Part shown: positions 7,701-17,187 of the stretch, one piece after another
Position numbering within the stretch: position 1 is the first letter of the stretch
How the letters are laid out: each line of letters starts with the position of its first letter
NCBI GenBank assembly: GCA_903850885.1
Contig: CAINMU010000094.1
Location: 1 to 41,155 of the forward strand
Length of the DNA: 41,155 nucleotides
Reading direction: 5' to 3'
Origin: an uncultured Opitutia bacterium
GTDB lineage: Bacteria; Verrucomicrobiota; Verrucomicrobiia; Opitutales; UBA953
Notes under the pieces: model-generated
Told to the model about the DNA's origin: nothing
Seen by the model: only the letters and a program-made list of their open reading frames with translations
Database searches by the model: none
Made by a program: the position numbers and the translations under genes

Positions 7701-10628
7701 TCACTTCAACGTCTGCAAGAATGCTTTGATGTCTTCGATTTCCTGCGCCTTTAAGATCAAGCCCATCGGGGGCATGGGAGAGACGCCAAGCTTCTCGAAG
7801 CCCTTGGCCAGGACTTTATTCGGCTCCAATAACGACTCCTGGATGTACGCCGTAGTCCCCCGGGTCGCGATGCCATCGAGGGCCGGGCCGATGGCACTGC
7901 CCTTGCCTTTAACCATATGGCAGTTAACGCAGGCCGCAATCGGATGCTTGAGGACAATCAGCTCGCCGCGGGCAGCCACACCCGCAGTCACCGGGGCCTC
8001 GCCCACTAAAGTCAGTTCACACAGTTTCACATCATCGAACAAGGCGTCACCGGCGGCAGCGACCTGCAGCAGATTGATGCTGGCCTTGGTCCGATTGCCA
8101 CTATTGAAGACGACGTCGATCTCGCCCCACTCCGATTCGCGGGCGACAATTTTCTCGGTCTCGGCACGGCCGATATGATCGTTCAGGCTGGCTTTGCCCC
8201 GCAGGGCGTGGGTCTTGATCCACGCGCTCAAGCGATACTCCGTATTCGGCTTGAGTTCCACGTCAGCGTGCAGACTCGTATCGACATCTCCGCGGGCGAT
8301 GACGCGCACGGAGACCTTGCCGGAATGCACTAGTTTAGGGTCGGTCACCACGCCCCACTCCACCGTCTTATTACCGGACTTGGTGCCATAATCGCGACGC
8401 TTCCACCCAGCGGGGATTTTCTTATCCGCGGTAAGCTCCTCAAAGCCGGGATTGGGAAGCAAATTGGGCCCTTCGATATAACTGGCGGTCTTATGCTTCT
8501 TGGCGAGCAGGCGCGCGGCCTCGTTGAGCCATTCGTCCGCCTTGACGGATGCGTCGGAGGAGAGCTGACGCACCAGCGTCTGCACCTCGGGCGTCGTGGA
8601 AAAATCAGCCAGTTTGACGAATGCCGCCAAGCGCGTGACGGGATTCTTATCCGCGACGACACCCGCTCCGAAAAAGAGCCCTTGGGAGGCGACATCATCG
8701 CCGAGTGCCCGGATCGCATTTCGGCGCAAGATGTCATCGCGCGACAGCAGTGCCTTCTGATGGGTTTCGGCATCTAACTGACCCAACCCCTGGAGCGACC
8801 AGAGCGCATGAACGGCCGCGATGCCGGTTTTTTCATCCCTTACCAGTTTCTTAAGTTCCGAAACCAGTCCGATTTTTTGCCCCTCGACGATGGCTTGCTG
8901 CGCGCGAAGTCGACCATACTGCGTCGAGCCAGACAAGCCCGCGAGCAGTTCGGCATCAGTCGACCCGAGCACCGGCGAGACCACGGGTTTGGTCTTCGCA
9001 ACCACCCGGTAAATTCGTCCGCGATTATGATCACGCAGCGCATTCTCGTGCGCACCACCGCCGCCGGTCTTCGCATCGTAACCGCCACGAATTGTACTCG
9101 GCGTCGGATTGTGCTGAATGATGAAGTTCTGCCAATCCGCCACCCAGATGGCACCGTCCGGGCCTACCGCCGCATAGACCGGAGAAAGCCATTCATCGGA
9201 GCTTGCGAGCAGGTTGAAGCCGTCCTTGGCGACATACCCCGCACCGTCGGCCTGCACATCCATCAGCGTAACGACCTTCATCGTCGGCTCACAGACCATG
9301 GCCATGCCCTGCAAACGTTCAGGGAGTTGGGCGGAGTAAATAAAGTTAGAGCCTGCGGCGGCCGTATATCCTCCCATGACGTCGACCTGGCGGAAATTCG
9401 GGGTGATCGTGTGGACCTCGCCGACCAGATTGATTTTCTTAGCGGTCATGGCGCGAGCGCCTTGCGGAAGCACGGAGTTCGGAATGCCGCCGTAGAAAAT
9501 CGGAGCGGCGTTAGCTGTGCCGCCAAACTCATCTCCGGCCGCATTCGCGCTCTGGGCCCAAGTGTTATTGGTGAACTGATGGAGGAACTGGATTTTTTGG
9601 CCATCAGCCGTGAAGCGATAACTCCCCATGGCGAATCGCTTATCTTCGCCCCCGACCTTGCCTTCGAAACCGCTATAACCTACGGCCCCGCGTAACCAGT
9701 TATCATAACCATACGAAAGATTACTGGCCTGAGCATGGGTGTCGCGAATGCCCCAGCCCGTCATGATGACCTGACGCACGTCGGCATGATCGCCGCCCGT
9801 ACTATCTTTCAGAAAAAGGAAGTTCGGGGGCTGGGAGACGATGATGCCGCCGCGGGCGAAGGTAAAACTTGTCGGAATATTCAGATGATCGGCGAAGACC
9901 GTGAACTTGTCGGCCTGGCCATCGCCGTCGGTGTCTTCGCAGATAACAATCTTATCGTGACCCTGCTGCTGGTCTTCCATGACGCCGTGCGGGTAATCGG
10001 AGGTCTCGGCCACCCAAAGGCGACCGCGGTGATCCCAGGCGAACGAGATCGGCTTCATGATGTCTGGCTCGGAAGCGAAGAGCTTCAGCTCCATGTCGGC
10101 CGGGACTTGCGTGCGCTCCATGCTACCCTTCACCGAGAAAGGCTGCTGGAACGTCAATGGCTTGGGACGTTTCTCGTAATTCGCTACGTTCGGATTTTCC
10201 TCGCGGATTTCCGGTTCGCGTTGGGCGATAAAATTTCGCCAAGCGCCCAGCCGCTCCGGCGAAAGTCGTGACTCAAGTTGCGACCGGAACGAAAGTGCCG
10301 TAGCGTCAGCCGTGAGCAGGATAACCGGCAGGGCCTGCCCAGACGGTAATTTATAAGATGACCTCAAAGTCGACTGAGCCTCGGTCGCTGGCTTCGATAA
10401 AATAGCATCATAATAGCCGATACGTGACGCGTCAGGAGACGCTCCCGTCGCATAATCGAACCAAATACCGTCGCGACCGAGTGCCGCCATCAAATCATGC
10501 AGCGGCCCCTTGGCCGACTGTTCGCTACCCGCGGCATCAAGGTAAAGAATCCGCAGCGGACCTTCGACGGCGAAGACCTGCGAAACCGATAACATCAGGA
10601 TAACACGTAAGACGGCGAAGATTCGCAT
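7701..10628 (-). CDS. PVC-type secreted fusion: ThuA-like, beta-propeller dehydrogenase-like, HEAT, CBM-like, cytochrome c
   Basis: This 975-residue protein starts with a signal peptide (about 1-20). A ThuA/GATase-like segment (about 25-135) leads into a sorbosone-dehydrogenase-like beta-propeller (about 165-560) with landmarks WVAETSDYP, EDTDGDGQADKFTVF and WVADWQNFI. Helical HEAT-like repeats follow (about 570-710), then a carbohydrate-binding-like jelly roll beginning NLLPNPGFEEL (about 725-880). A C-terminal cytochrome c domain has the heme motif C900-V-N-C-H904 and possible axial Met in SPMPPM (about 951-956). This order is known from Planctomycetes and Verrucomicrobia, where such proteins are thought to oxidise sugars in the periplasm and pass electrons to the attached heme. 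The substrate is unknown. The ThuA-like part looks short. The unknown membrane protein at 7139 follows it. Confidence 0.88.
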   Translation of the reverse strand: MRIFAVLRVILMLSVSQVFAVEGPLRILYLDAAGSEQSAKGPLHDLMAALGRDGIWFDYATGASPDASRIGYYDAILSKPATEAQSTLRSSYKLPSGQALPVILLTADATALSFRSQLESRLSPERLGAWRNFIAQREPEIREENPNVANYEKRPKPLTFQQPFSVKGSMERTQVPADMELKLFASEPDIMKPISFAWDHRGRLWVAETSDYPHGVMEDQQQGHDKIVICEDTDGDGQADKFTVFADHLNIPTSFTFARGGIIVSQPPNFLFLKDSTGGDHADVRQVIMTGWGIRDTHAQASNLSYGYDNWLRGAVGYSGFEGKVGGEDKRFAMGSYRFTADGQKIQFLHQFTNNTWAQSANAAGDEFGGTANAAPIFYGGIPNSVLPQGARAMTAKKINLVGEVHTITPNFRQVDVMGGYTAAAGSNFIYSAQLPERLQGMAMVCEPTMKVVTLMDVQADGAGYVAKDGFNLLASSDEWLSPVYAAVGPDGAIWVADWQNFIIQHNPTPSTIRGGYDAKTGGGGAHENALRDHNRGRIYRVVAKTKPVVSPVLGSTDAELLAGLSGSTQYGRLRAQQAIVEGQKIGLVSELKKLVRDEKTGIAAVHALWSLQGLGQLDAETHQKALLSRDDILRRNAIRALGDDVASQGLFFGAGVVADKNPVTRLAAFVKLADFSTTPEVQTLVRQLSSDASVKADEWLNEAARLLAKKHKTASYIEGPNLLPNPGFEELTADKKIPAGWKRRDYGTKSGNKTVEWGVVTDPKLVHSGKVSVRVIARGDVDTSLHADVELKPNTEYRLSAWIKTHALRGKASLNDHIGRAETEKIVARESEWGEIDVVFNSGNRTKASINLLQVAAAGDALFDDVKLCELTLVGEAPVTAGVAARGELIVLKHPIAACVNCHMVKGKGSAIGPALDGIATRGTTAYIQESLLEPNKVLAKGFEKLGVSPMPPMGLILKAQEIEDIKAFLQTLK

Positions 10629-10753
10629 GGGGTATGCCTTGATGAAAGCCTACGGCCTACTTCTGGCAATAGGTTCTCTCGCCAAAACCTAGGCGTTCTT
10701 ACCAATGGATCGCAACGGATGTCGTAATCATAAAAGGGCCGGGGGGGCCGGGC

Positions 10754-10782
10754 ACAAAAAACGGCGCCCAAAGGGCGCCGTT
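10754..10782 (-). terminator. Intrinsic terminator of groEL
   Basis: On the minus strand AACGGCGCCC, a three-base loop and GGGCGCCGTT form a perfect ten-pair stem (10760-10782), followed by a six-T run that partly extends the stem. The bases after it read GTGCCCGG and are identical to those after the PNPase terminator. Confidence 0.92.
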
Positions 10783-10811
10783 CGTAAGTTATCGGATTAA
10801 GAACCCGGACC

Positions 10812-12437
10812 TCAGTGGTCGTGGTGATCACCACCGGTCGAAGGCTTATTATCCTCAGGCATGTCGGTGATCAGGCACTCGGTCGTGAGCAGCAGGCCAG
10901 CCACCGAAGCGGCATTGATGATGGCCGTACGCGTCACCTTGGTAGGATCCACGACACCGGCAGCGATCAGGTCTTGGTACTCGCCGGTCGCGACGTTGTA
11001 ACCGTTACCGCCCTTATGCTTGAGCATGACTTCCTGAACGATCAGGGAGCCTTCGACGCCAGCATTGGAGCAGAGAGTGCGGAGCGGCTCTTCAATCGCC
11101 TTACGGACGATCTGGGCGCCGATCTTTTCATCACCAACGAGACTGTTGATCACAGCATCGATGGCTTTGACGGTACGAAGCAGGGCAACACCGCCCCCTG
11201 GGACGATGCCTTCTTCGACGGCGGCGCGGGTAGCGTGAAGGGCGTCATCGACGCGGTCCTTCTTCTCCTTAAGTTCGGTTTCAGTCGCAGCACCCACGTG
11301 GATGACGGCAACGCCACCGGCGAGCTTAGCGAGACGCTCCTGGAGCTTTTCTTTATCGTAATCAGAAGTGGTCTCTTCGATCTGGCGACGGATGAGTTTC
11401 ACGCGACCCTGGATGTCAGCGGACTTGCCGGCACCCTGAATGATCGTGGTGTTTTCCTTGTCAGCTACGATGCGCTTGGCGCGACCGAGGTCGGCAACTT
11501 TTACGGACTCGAGCTTGATCCCAAGGTCATCGGTGACGAAGCGACCACCCGTGAGGACGGCGATGTCTTCCATCATGGCCTTACGGCGATCACCGAAGCC
11601 CGGAGCCTTGACGGCGCAGACATTGATGGTGCCACGGAGGCGATTGACGACGAGGGTAGCGAGGGCTTCGCCTTCGATCTCTTCGGCAATAATGAGCAGA
11701 GGCTTCCCAGTCTTAGCGACTTCCTGCAAGAGAGGCAGCAGATCCTTCATGGCGCTGACCTTCTTTTCGTAGAGAAGAATGTAAGCGTCTTCGAGGATGG
11801 CCTCGAGAGTTTCGGCGTTGGTCGCGAAATAAGGCGAGAGGTAACCCTTGTCGAACTGCATACCTTCGACGACGTCGAGGGTCGTTTCGATGGTCTTGGC
11901 TTCTTCGACCGTAATGGTGCCGTCCTTGCCGACGCGATCCATGGCCTCAGCGATGATGTCGCCGATAGAGGAATCCCAATTAGCGGAAACGGTTGCGACC
12001 TGCTTGATTTCTTCGCGGGTCTTGATCTTCTTGGAGATGTTAGCGAGTTCCTTGACGATAGCTTCCGAAGCCTTGTCGACGCCACGCTTAACGAAGATCG
12101 GATTGGCACCGGCGGCGACGAAACGAAGGCCTTCCTTATAGATGGCTTCGGCGAGGACGGTAGCGGTGGTCGTGCCGTCGCCCGCTTTGTCAGCGGTCTT
12201 CGAGGCGACTTCGCGCACCATCTGGGCGCCAATGTTTTCGTAAGGATCGTCGAGTTCGATCTCCTTGGCGACCGTGACACCATCCTTGGTGACCTTCGGA
12301 GCGCCAAATTTCTTGTCGATCATCACGTTACGGCCTTTAGGACCGAGCGTGACCTTGACGGCACGGGCGAGAATCGAGACGCCATTGAGCACCTTGCGGC
12401 GAGCGGCTTCATCGAACAGAATCTGTTTCTTAGACAT
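10812..12437 (-). CDS. groEL: Chaperonin GroEL (Cpn60) with His-rich tail
   Basis: This is a full-length 541-residue GroEL. It begins [17 protein letters not shown] and has [37 protein letters not shown] for ATP binding, and the equatorial segment [14 protein letters not shown]. It forms the folding chamber that works with GroES. The C-terminus ends GGDHHDH instead of the usual Gly-Gly-Met repeats, so the tail inside the cavity would be short, acidic and His-rich. His-rich GroEL tails are known in some second-copy chaperonins such as mycobacterial Cpn60.1. The gene lies 32 bases after groES. Its leader reads TCTAAACCCAAACTACT just before the ATG, with no Shine-Dalgarno sequence. Transcription ends at a strong hairpin. 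Confidence 0.98.
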   Translation of the reverse strand: MSKKQILFDEAARRKVLNGVSILARAVKVTLGPKGRNVMIDKKFGAPKVTKDGVTVAKEIELDDPYENIGAQMVREVASKTADKAGDGTTTATVLAEAIYKEGLRFVAAGANPIFVKRGVDKASEAIVKELANISKKIKTREEIKQVATVSANWDSSIGDIIAEAMDRVGKDGTITVEEAKTIETTLDVVEGMQFDKGYLSPYFATNAETLEAILEDAYILLYEKKVSAMKDLLPLLQEVAKTGKPLLIIAEEIEGEALATLVVNRLRGTINVCAVKAPGFGDRRKAMMEDIAVLTGGRFVTDDLGIKLESVKVADLGRAKRIVADKENTTIIQGAGKSADIQGRVKLIRRQIEETTSDYDKEKLQERLAKLAGGVAVIHVGAATETELKEKKDRVDDALHATRAAVEEGIVPGGGVALLRTVKAIDAVINSLVGDEKIGAQIVRKAIEEPLRTLCSNAGVEGSLIVQEVMLKHKGGNGYNVATGEYQDLIAAGVVDPTKVTRTAIINAASVAGLLLTTECLITDMPEDNKPSTGGDHHDH

Positions 12438-12454
12438 AGTAGTTTGGGTTTAGA
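12438..12454 (-). promoter_or_regulatory. Non-Shine-Dalgarno leader motif before groEL
   Basis: The minus-strand leader TCTAAACCCAAACTACT abuts the ATG. It matches the deoA leader (3487-3503) at most positions and shares ACCCAAAC with groES and acpP. It may be a translation-initiation element; the sequence alone cannot show this. Confidence 0.4.
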
Positions 12455-12469
12455 GTGGGGAGAGACGAA

Positions 12470-12781
12470 TTAGTCGATGACGGCGAGGATTTCTTCTTCG
12501 CGCATGAGGAGGTAAATCTCTTCATCGAGCTTCACTTCCGTGCCGGCATATTTGCCGACCAGAACCTTGTCGCCGACTTTCACGGAGAAAGGGATTTTCT
12601 TACCATCCTTATCGAGGGCACCGGTACCTAGGGCGATCACCTTGGCCTCCTGTGGCTTCTCTTTTGCAGAATCGGGGATGATGATGCCGCCCTTGATTTC
12701 TTCAGCTTCCTCGAAGCGCTGCAGAAGCACGCGATCGGCGAGGGGCCGTACGGATTGTTTGGATTTGGTAGTCTTGGCCAT
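12470..12781 (-). CDS. groES: Co-chaperonin GroES
   Basis: This 103-residue protein has the usual GroES size. It starts [20 protein letters not shown] and carries the GroES signature VRPLADRVL, the mobile-loop region [20 protein letters not shown] with its IxI/V-type contact residues, and [17 protein letters not shown]. It caps GroEL. An upstream ATG in the same frame (12922) would add 47 residues without any GroES similarity, so the ATG at 12781 is chosen. Its leader ends CTACCCAAACTAACTACC just before the ATG, like the leader of groEL. groES and groEL form one unit. No CIRCE inverted repeat was found upstream; a different repeat is described at 12924-12967. Confidence 0.98.
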   Translation of the reverse strand: MAKTTKSKQSVRPLADRVLLQRFEEAEEIKGGIIIPDSAKEKPQEAKVIALGTGALDKDGKKIPFSVKVGDKVLVGKYAGTEVKLDEEIYLLMREEEILAVID

Positions 12782-12799
12782 GGTAGTTAGTTTGGGTAG
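12782..12799 (-). promoter_or_regulatory. Non-Shine-Dalgarno leader motif before groES
   Basis: The minus-strand leader CTACCCAAACTAACTACC directly precedes the groES ATG. ACCCAAAC (12790-12797) is shared with groEL and acpP and lies eight bases from the start codon. Confidence 0.4.
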
Positions 12800-12923
12800 A
12801 GGTGCGTTGGGGGGACGAAGTAAGATTGCAGAACAGATGCCAAAACGATTTTGGTGAAGATAAGCAACCGATTTAGGGGTTTTTCGGGGTCTGACTTGGG
12901 TAAAGACCGCCTTGGAGGCCATT

Positions 12924-12967
12924 TGTCCCCCTTTTCAACGGGACAGGGTGACACAGGGGTGGGACAA
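12924..12967. promoter_or_regulatory. TGTCCC/GGGACA half-site cluster upstream of groESL
   Basis: Three copies of one six-base half site occur: TGTCCC at 12924-12929, and GGGACA at 12940-12945 and 12961-12966. The first two form an inverted repeat with ten bases between. The second and third are direct copies 21 bases apart, about two helical turns. The cluster lies about 145-185 bases before groES, where an operator could sit in the absence of CIRCE. The inverted pair could also form an RNA hairpin at the end of the TPR transcript, but no T run follows. Tentative. Confidence 0.3.
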
Positions 12968-12991
12968 GCCCAACCCTACCTTACCAGCCAT

Positions 12992-13369
12992 TCAAGCTAT
13001 CTCGCCTGGTAACTTACCTTCGGGCTCTTTCAATTGATCGCCCCACCCCAGAATTCTGGCTTGGGCGCCATGGAACTCGGCTTTGGTCTTATCCCCTCGC
13101 TCCATCCAAATGCGGGAGAGCGAGGTGTGAATATGAATATCCTTAGGTCGGAGTCCATGAGCGCGCTCCCCCGCTGCTAAGGCCTCGTCATATTGATGCA
13201 GTGCGAAATGGACCTCGGCTTTAGCCAGCCAGGCCTCGAAACAATTCGCATCCAAGGCAACGGCAGCGGTCAGTTTCACCAAGGCAGCCGTTTCATCACC
13301 GAGGGCAAAATCAAAGGCCGCCTCCTCCGCCAAGCCCAGGGCGCGATTTACGGGTGAGTCAGAATCCAT
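12992..13369 (-). CDS. Small TPR-repeat protein
   Basis: This 125-residue protein consists almost wholly of helical tetratricopeptide-like repeats. Repeats are visible at about 37-70 (ALVKLTAAVALDANCFEAWL), about 71-104 (FALHQYDEALAAGERAHGLR) and about 105-125, with the usual Ala, Gly, Tyr and Pro spacing. Such proteins act as protein-binding scaffolds; the partner is unknown. The frame is open to an earlier ATG at 13438, which would add a basic 23-residue extension. The ATG at 13369 gives a compact protein starting MDSDSP and is preferred without strong evidence. It is upstream of groES on the same strand, but about 210 bases separate them. Confidence 0.65.
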   Translation of the reverse strand: MDSDSPVNRALGLAEEAAFDFALGDETAALVKLTAAVALDANCFEAWLAKAEVHFALHQYDEALAAGERAHGLRPKDIHIHTSLSRIWMERGDKTKAEFHGAQARILGWGDQLKEPEGKLPGEIA

Positions 13370-13454
13370 CCACCCACGCTGAAGCCTGCGAAGAAGTCCG
13401 CAAGCGCTCCTTTCACGCTTGGAAAGCCCGGATGGCATCGCAAGTTAGCCCTTC

Positions 13455-14573
13455 ATGGATCCACGATTCGGACAGCTGGCCAAAGTCCTTTGCGGCTTTT
13501 CTACCCGCCTTAAAAAAGGCGAGAACGTGCTTATTGATGCGTTTGATATCCCCGAAGAGTTCGTCCTCGCGCTCGTCCGTGCCGTCCGGGCATGCGGCGC
13601 CACGCCCATGGTCAACCTCCACCGGGCTCGCGTAAACCGCGAAATGGTTCTCGGAGCCACCCTAGCGCAACTCAAACTTGCGCGGGACCATGAACTCGCG
13701 CGGATGAAGAAGATGCATGCATACATCGCGGTGCGCGGTTCCGAAAATATTTTCGAAGGCAGCGACATCCCCAGCGATCAAGCGAAGCTTCAAGGTGAGT
13801 TCATGCGGCCGGTACTCGACTGGCGCGTCAATAAGACCAAATGGGTCGTGCTCCGGTGGCCGACCGCTTCGATGGCCCAGCAGGCGAAGATGAGTACCGA
13901 AGGGTTTGCCGATTTCTATTTCCGGGTCTGCACCTTGGATTATTCGCGCATGATTCCCGGCATGGCCGCCTTGAAGAAGGCCATGGAAGCCACCGACCAG
14001 GTGCACATCACCAGCCCAGGCACTGATCTGAAATTCTCGATCAAAGGCATGCATGCGGTTCCTTGCGGCGGAGAATATAATATCCCCGACGGCGAAGTCT
14101 TCACCGCGCCGATCAAGGACTCCGTCAACGGTGTCCTCCAATATAACTGCGCGACCGTCTACAGCGGCACCTCTTTCGAAAACATCCGCTTGGTCTTCAA
14201 AAAAGGTAAAATCGTCGAAGCGACTTCGAACAACACGAAGCGTCTCAACGAGATCCTCGACACCGACGGCGGCGCCCGCTTCATCGGCGAATTCGCCATC
14301 GGCTTCAATCCGCACATCCTCAACCCGATGCAGGATATCCTGTTCGACGAAAAGATCGCCGGCTCTTTCCACTTCACTCCTGGCAAATGCTATGAAGCGA
14401 CCGACAACGGCAACCACTCCTCCATCCACTGGGACATGGTCTGCATCCAGCGCCCCGAATACGGCGGCGGGGAAATTCGTTTCGACGGTAAAGTCATCCG
14501 CAAAGACGGCATCTTCCTCCCTCAACCTCTCCAAAAATTGAACCCTTCATACCTCCTCGGTAAGGCCCGCTAA
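13455..14573 (+). CDS. M29-family metallo-aminopeptidase
   Basis: This 372-residue cytoplasmic enzyme belongs to the M29 (AmpS/thermophilic) aminopeptidases, which remove N-terminal residues using two metal ions. The two-metal site is visible. E214 is in [13 protein letters not shown]279 in [11 protein letters not shown], and H321, H325 and D327 are in [10 protein letters not shown]. The N-terminal domain [20 protein letters not shown] is also typical. The length is a little below the usual value near 400. The next gene begins one base after the stop, so the two form an operon. It is divergent from the TPR gene. No signal peptide is present. Confidence 0.92.
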   Translation: MDPRFGQLAKVLCGFSTRLKKGENVLIDAFDIPEEFVLALVRAVRACGATPMVNLHRARVNREMVLGATLAQLKLARDHELARMKKMHAYIAVRGSENIFEGSDIPSDQAKLQGEFMRPVLDWRVNKTKWVVLRWPTASMAQQAKMSTEGFADFYFRVCTLDYSRMIPGMAALKKAMEATDQVHITSPGTDLKFSIKGMHAVPCGGEYNIPDGEVFTAPIKDSVNGVLQYNCATVYSGTSFENIRLVFKKGKIVEATSNNTKRLNEILDTDGGARFIGEFAIGFNPHILNPMQDILFDEKIAGSFHFTPGKCYEATDNGNHSSIHWDMVCIQRPEYGGGEIRFDGKVIRKDGIFLPQPLQKLNPSYLLGKAR

Positions 14574-14574
14574 G

Positions 14575-15693
14575 ATGGCCAACCAAAAAAAGCCAAAGAA
14601 GCCTAAGCCGACGCGCAAAGGGTCGCGCCCCCAGGCCCGCACCGTCAAGGCGTTGAAGCGTAAAGACAAACCGGCGCCGCATATTCCCTATGCCGCCCGG
14701 CCCGCAAAAGCCCCGATTGAAGAAAACCGCCCCGACGAAATCGTCACCACCCGTGTCCCCGATGAAGTCGAAGCCGCGCGGGCGGATAAGATCGTCTCGA
14801 CGCTGCTGGACGGGGTCAGTCGTTCGCGGGTGCAAAAAGCCCTCGACCTCGGCATGGTCAAGGTCAACGGCGTCGCCGCCGACCGTCGCACGGTCATCAA
14901 ACCCGGCGACCATATCGAAGTCGCCCTCCCCTCGCCGGGCGAGCCAACCGCTCGCCCCGTCAAGATGGCCCTCGAAGTTCTTTTCGAAGACGCCCACCTG
15001 ATCGCAATCAACAAACCCGCCGGCCTACTCACGCACCCCGTGCAAGGTTCTGATGAAGTTTCCGTCGTGCACGGTCTCCTCCATTACACCAGAGGAAAAC
15101 TGGCTCCGGCCGGCGGCGCACCGCGTCCCGGCGTCGTCCATCGCCTCGACCGTGAAACCTCGGGCGTGATCGTCCTGGCCAAGACCGACAAAGCTTACCA
15201 CGCCCTCGTTGCGCAATTCGCCCAACGGACGGCCCAGAAAGAATACCTCGCTCTGGTCGACAAGGCGCCGCGCCTGCTTTCGGGTATCATCCAAGCCAAG
15301 ATTGATCGTCACCGCACCGTGCGCGTCCGCATGGCCGTCCGCGAAGATGGACGCGATGCCGTCACGGAGTGGCGCGTCGAAGAAAAATATGCCACCGATG
15401 CGGCACTCGTCCGGGCCTTCCCGCACACCGGCCGCACCCACCAGATCCGTGTGCACTTGGCACACCTCGGTCACGCCATCCTCGGCGATCGGACCTATGG
15501 AAAATTTGATATCCCGACCTATACCGGCTGGCCCATGTCACGCGTCATGCTCCACGCCCACCGCCTAACCTTGACGCACCCCCAGACCGGCAAGCCGCTC
15601 ACGATCTCGGTTGAGCCGCCGAAAGACTTCAAAGAGCTCCAAGAGTGGCTGGCCAAGAAGTTCGGGCGCAAGGCCTACCTGCTGCCCGCCTAA
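14575..15693 (+). CDS. RluA/RluD-family pseudouridine synthase with basic N-terminal extension
   Basis: This 372-residue enzyme would convert specific uridines in RNA, probably 23S rRNA, to pseudouridine. It has an S4 RNA-binding domain (about 68-117, with SRSRVQKALDLGMVKVNG). The catalytic domain has H189-R-L-D192-R-E-T-S-G, where D192 is the catalytic aspartate. RTHQIRVHLAHLGHAILGD is also diagnostic. An unusual feature is the N-terminal 50 residues, rich in Lys, Arg and Pro, which may strengthen RNA binding. The gene starts one base after the aminopeptidase stop. The exact target uridine cannot be told from sequence alone, so no symbol is given. Confidence 0.92.
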   Translation: MANQKKPKKPKPTRKGSRPQARTVKALKRKDKPAPHIPYAARPAKAPIEENRPDEIVTTRVPDEVEAARADKIVSTLLDGVSRSRVQKALDLGMVKVNGVAADRRTVIKPGDHIEVALPSPGEPTARPVKMALEVLFEDAHLIAINKPAGLLTHPVQGSDEVSVVHGLLHYTRGKLAPAGGAPRPGVVHRLDRETSGVIVLAKTDKAYHALVAQFAQRTAQKEYLALVDKAPRLLSGIIQAKIDRHRTVRVRMAVREDGRDAVTEWRVEEKYATDAALVRAFPHTGRTHQIRVHLAHLGHAILGDRTYGKFDIPTYTGWPMSRVMLHAHRLTLTHPQTGKPLTISVEPPKDFKELQEWLAKKFGRKAYLLPA

Positions 15694-15708
15694 GGCCGCA
15701 GAGGCCCC

Positions 15709-17130
15709 TTAGAAGCCCTTGTCGCCCGACTTAGGGAGCTTCTTGGGGGCTACCCATTCGCTTGGCTCGATGGTCTTGGCCGTGAGCGGGTCGGCGTCGC
15801 CATCGGCTTTCATCTCTTCGCCAAGCTTGGCGAGCATGGCCTTGATGCGCTCTGCCTGGGCGGTATCGCCGGACAGGTCATTAAGTTCATACGGATCGGC
15901 CTGCAGGTCGAAGAGCTGGGTGCGGTCGATATGCGGGTAACGGATTAATTTCCAGCGGCCGTCGTTCAGCGCCTTCTGGAGTGACTTGTAACCGAACATC
16001 AGGAAAGGACGGGCGACTTGATTCGGGGCCTTCAGTACCGCTGAGAACTCGCGGCCCTGAGAATCCTTCGGAGCCTTCACGCCACAGAGTTTTCCGAGCG
16101 TGGGCATGACGTCGAAAAGGTAGCACAGCGCATCTGACCGACGATCGGCGGTGACGCCCGGACCGGCGATGATTAGCGGCACCCGCATGGAGTGTTCGTA
16201 AAGATTCTGCTTTCCGATCAGGCCGTGCGAACCACGGGCCACCCCAGAGTCGGCGGCGTAGACGATGATCGTATTGGCGGCGAACGGTGAAGCATCCACG
16301 GCGTCGAGGATACGGCCGACCTGACCGTCCAAGAAACTGATGTAACGATAATATTCTGACAGCATTTCCTGCACGGCTTCCGGCGTGCGGGGCCACTTCA
16401 GCAGCTGTTCGTCACGCACGAGCATTTCGCCGTTGTTAAACGGATGCTGAGGCAGGAAGTTAGGCGGCAACGGAATCGAAGTCGGGTCATATTTCACAGG
16501 GTAACCTTCAGGTACGATGTGCGGATCGTGCGGACCATCGAAAGCCAGGTAGCTGAAGAACGGGCTCCTGCCGTCCTGGGACTTCAAAAATGCGAGCGTC
16601 TCGTCCGTCGCCTCTTCGCAAAGATGCTTCGGCGAAATCTTCGCCGGCGTCAGCTTACCCGTCGGCAGCATATCGCTGGTCGGGGCCTTCAAAGGATTGG
16701 CCATTCCGCCCACAAAGAGCGCCTTGGCCTGCTGGAAGGACTTGGGGATGGAAGACGGGCCGTTGTGCCACTTGCCGGCAGCGAAGGTCGCATAGCCGGC
16801 TGCGCCGAAGGCGTGCGGCCAGGTTTCATGCTTCAAAAGCTTTTCGTCGATCTGGGCCAACGAACGGCCAGAAAGCAGCATCGCCCGCGAGGGCACGCAG
16901 GTGGCCCCACCGTTGCCGCCCTGCATGTAAGCGTGCGTAAAAGAAACTCCACGTTTGACCAGCCGATCCAAGTTCGGCGTCTTAATAACGGAATTACCTA
17001 AGGCAGCGATGGTATCTGCCCTCTGGTCGTCGGCAAAGATGAAAACGACATTCGGCGGAACGGGTGAAGCGGCTCGCAAAGAAATCACCGTTAAAAACCA
17101 AAGTAAAAACATCACTCGTGGGAATCGCAT
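15709..17130 (-). CDS. Secreted formylglycine-dependent sulfatase
   Basis: This 473-residue protein has a signal peptide (about 1-21) and the sulfatase fold. The metal-binding start is NVVFIFADDQRADT (D34, D35). The active-site motif C78-V-P-S-R82 with LLSGR after it is the CxPSR signal that is turned into formylglycine. SYLAFDGPHDPH and the C-terminal strand region are also typical. It would cleave sulfate esters from an organic or polysaccharide substrate outside the cytoplasm. Families of such sulfatases are common in Verrucomicrobia that use sulfated algal glycans. No anaerobic or aerobic sulfatase-modifying enzyme is in the window. Upstream, two direct copies of GTAAACCAG (17141 and 17172) are seen, meaning unknown. 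Confidence 0.93.
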   Translation of the reverse strand: MRFPRVMFLLWFLTVISLRAASPVPPNVVFIFADDQRADTIAALGNSVIKTPNLDRLVKRGVSFTHAYMQGGNGGATCVPSRAMLLSGRSLAQIDEKLLKHETWPHAFGAAGYATFAAGKWHNGPSSIPKSFQQAKALFVGGMANPLKAPTSDMLPTGKLTPAKISPKHLCEEATDETLAFLKSQDGRSPFFSYLAFDGPHDPHIVPEGYPVKYDPTSIPLPPNFLPQHPFNNGEMLVRDEQLLKWPRTPEAVQEMLSEYYRYISFLDGQVGRILDAVDASPFAANTIIVYAADSGVARGSHGLIGKQNLYEHSMRVPLIIAGPGVTADRRSDALCYLFDVMPTLGKLCGVKAPKDSQGREFSAVLKAPNQVARPFLMFGYKSLQKALNDGRWKLIRYPHIDRTQLFDLQADPYELNDLSGDTAQAERIKAMLAKLGEEMKADGDADPLTAKTIEPSEWVAPKKLPKSGDKGF

Positions 17131-17187
17131 AAGGAAAGGGGTAAACCAGATATAGGTTACTTGTGGGTTTTGTAAACCAGCACTTGG

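Noticed and set aside
8808-9695. 295-codon plus-strand ORF opposite the large cytochrome c fusion
   Set aside because: It is a frame shadow of the propeller region with no protein motif.
10815-12473. 552-codon plus-strand ORF opposite groEL and the groES end
   Set aside because: It is an antisense frame of a strongly conserved gene. Its translation has no recognisable motif and its length follows from the codon bias of groEL.
12782-12922. Upstream extension of groES by 47 residues
   Set aside because: The extra residues do not resemble GroES, whereas the ATG at 12781 gives the standard start and length.
13662-14534. 290-codon minus-strand ORF opposite the M29 aminopeptidase
   Set aside because: It is an antisense frame of a gene with a complete metal site; the protein has no family features.
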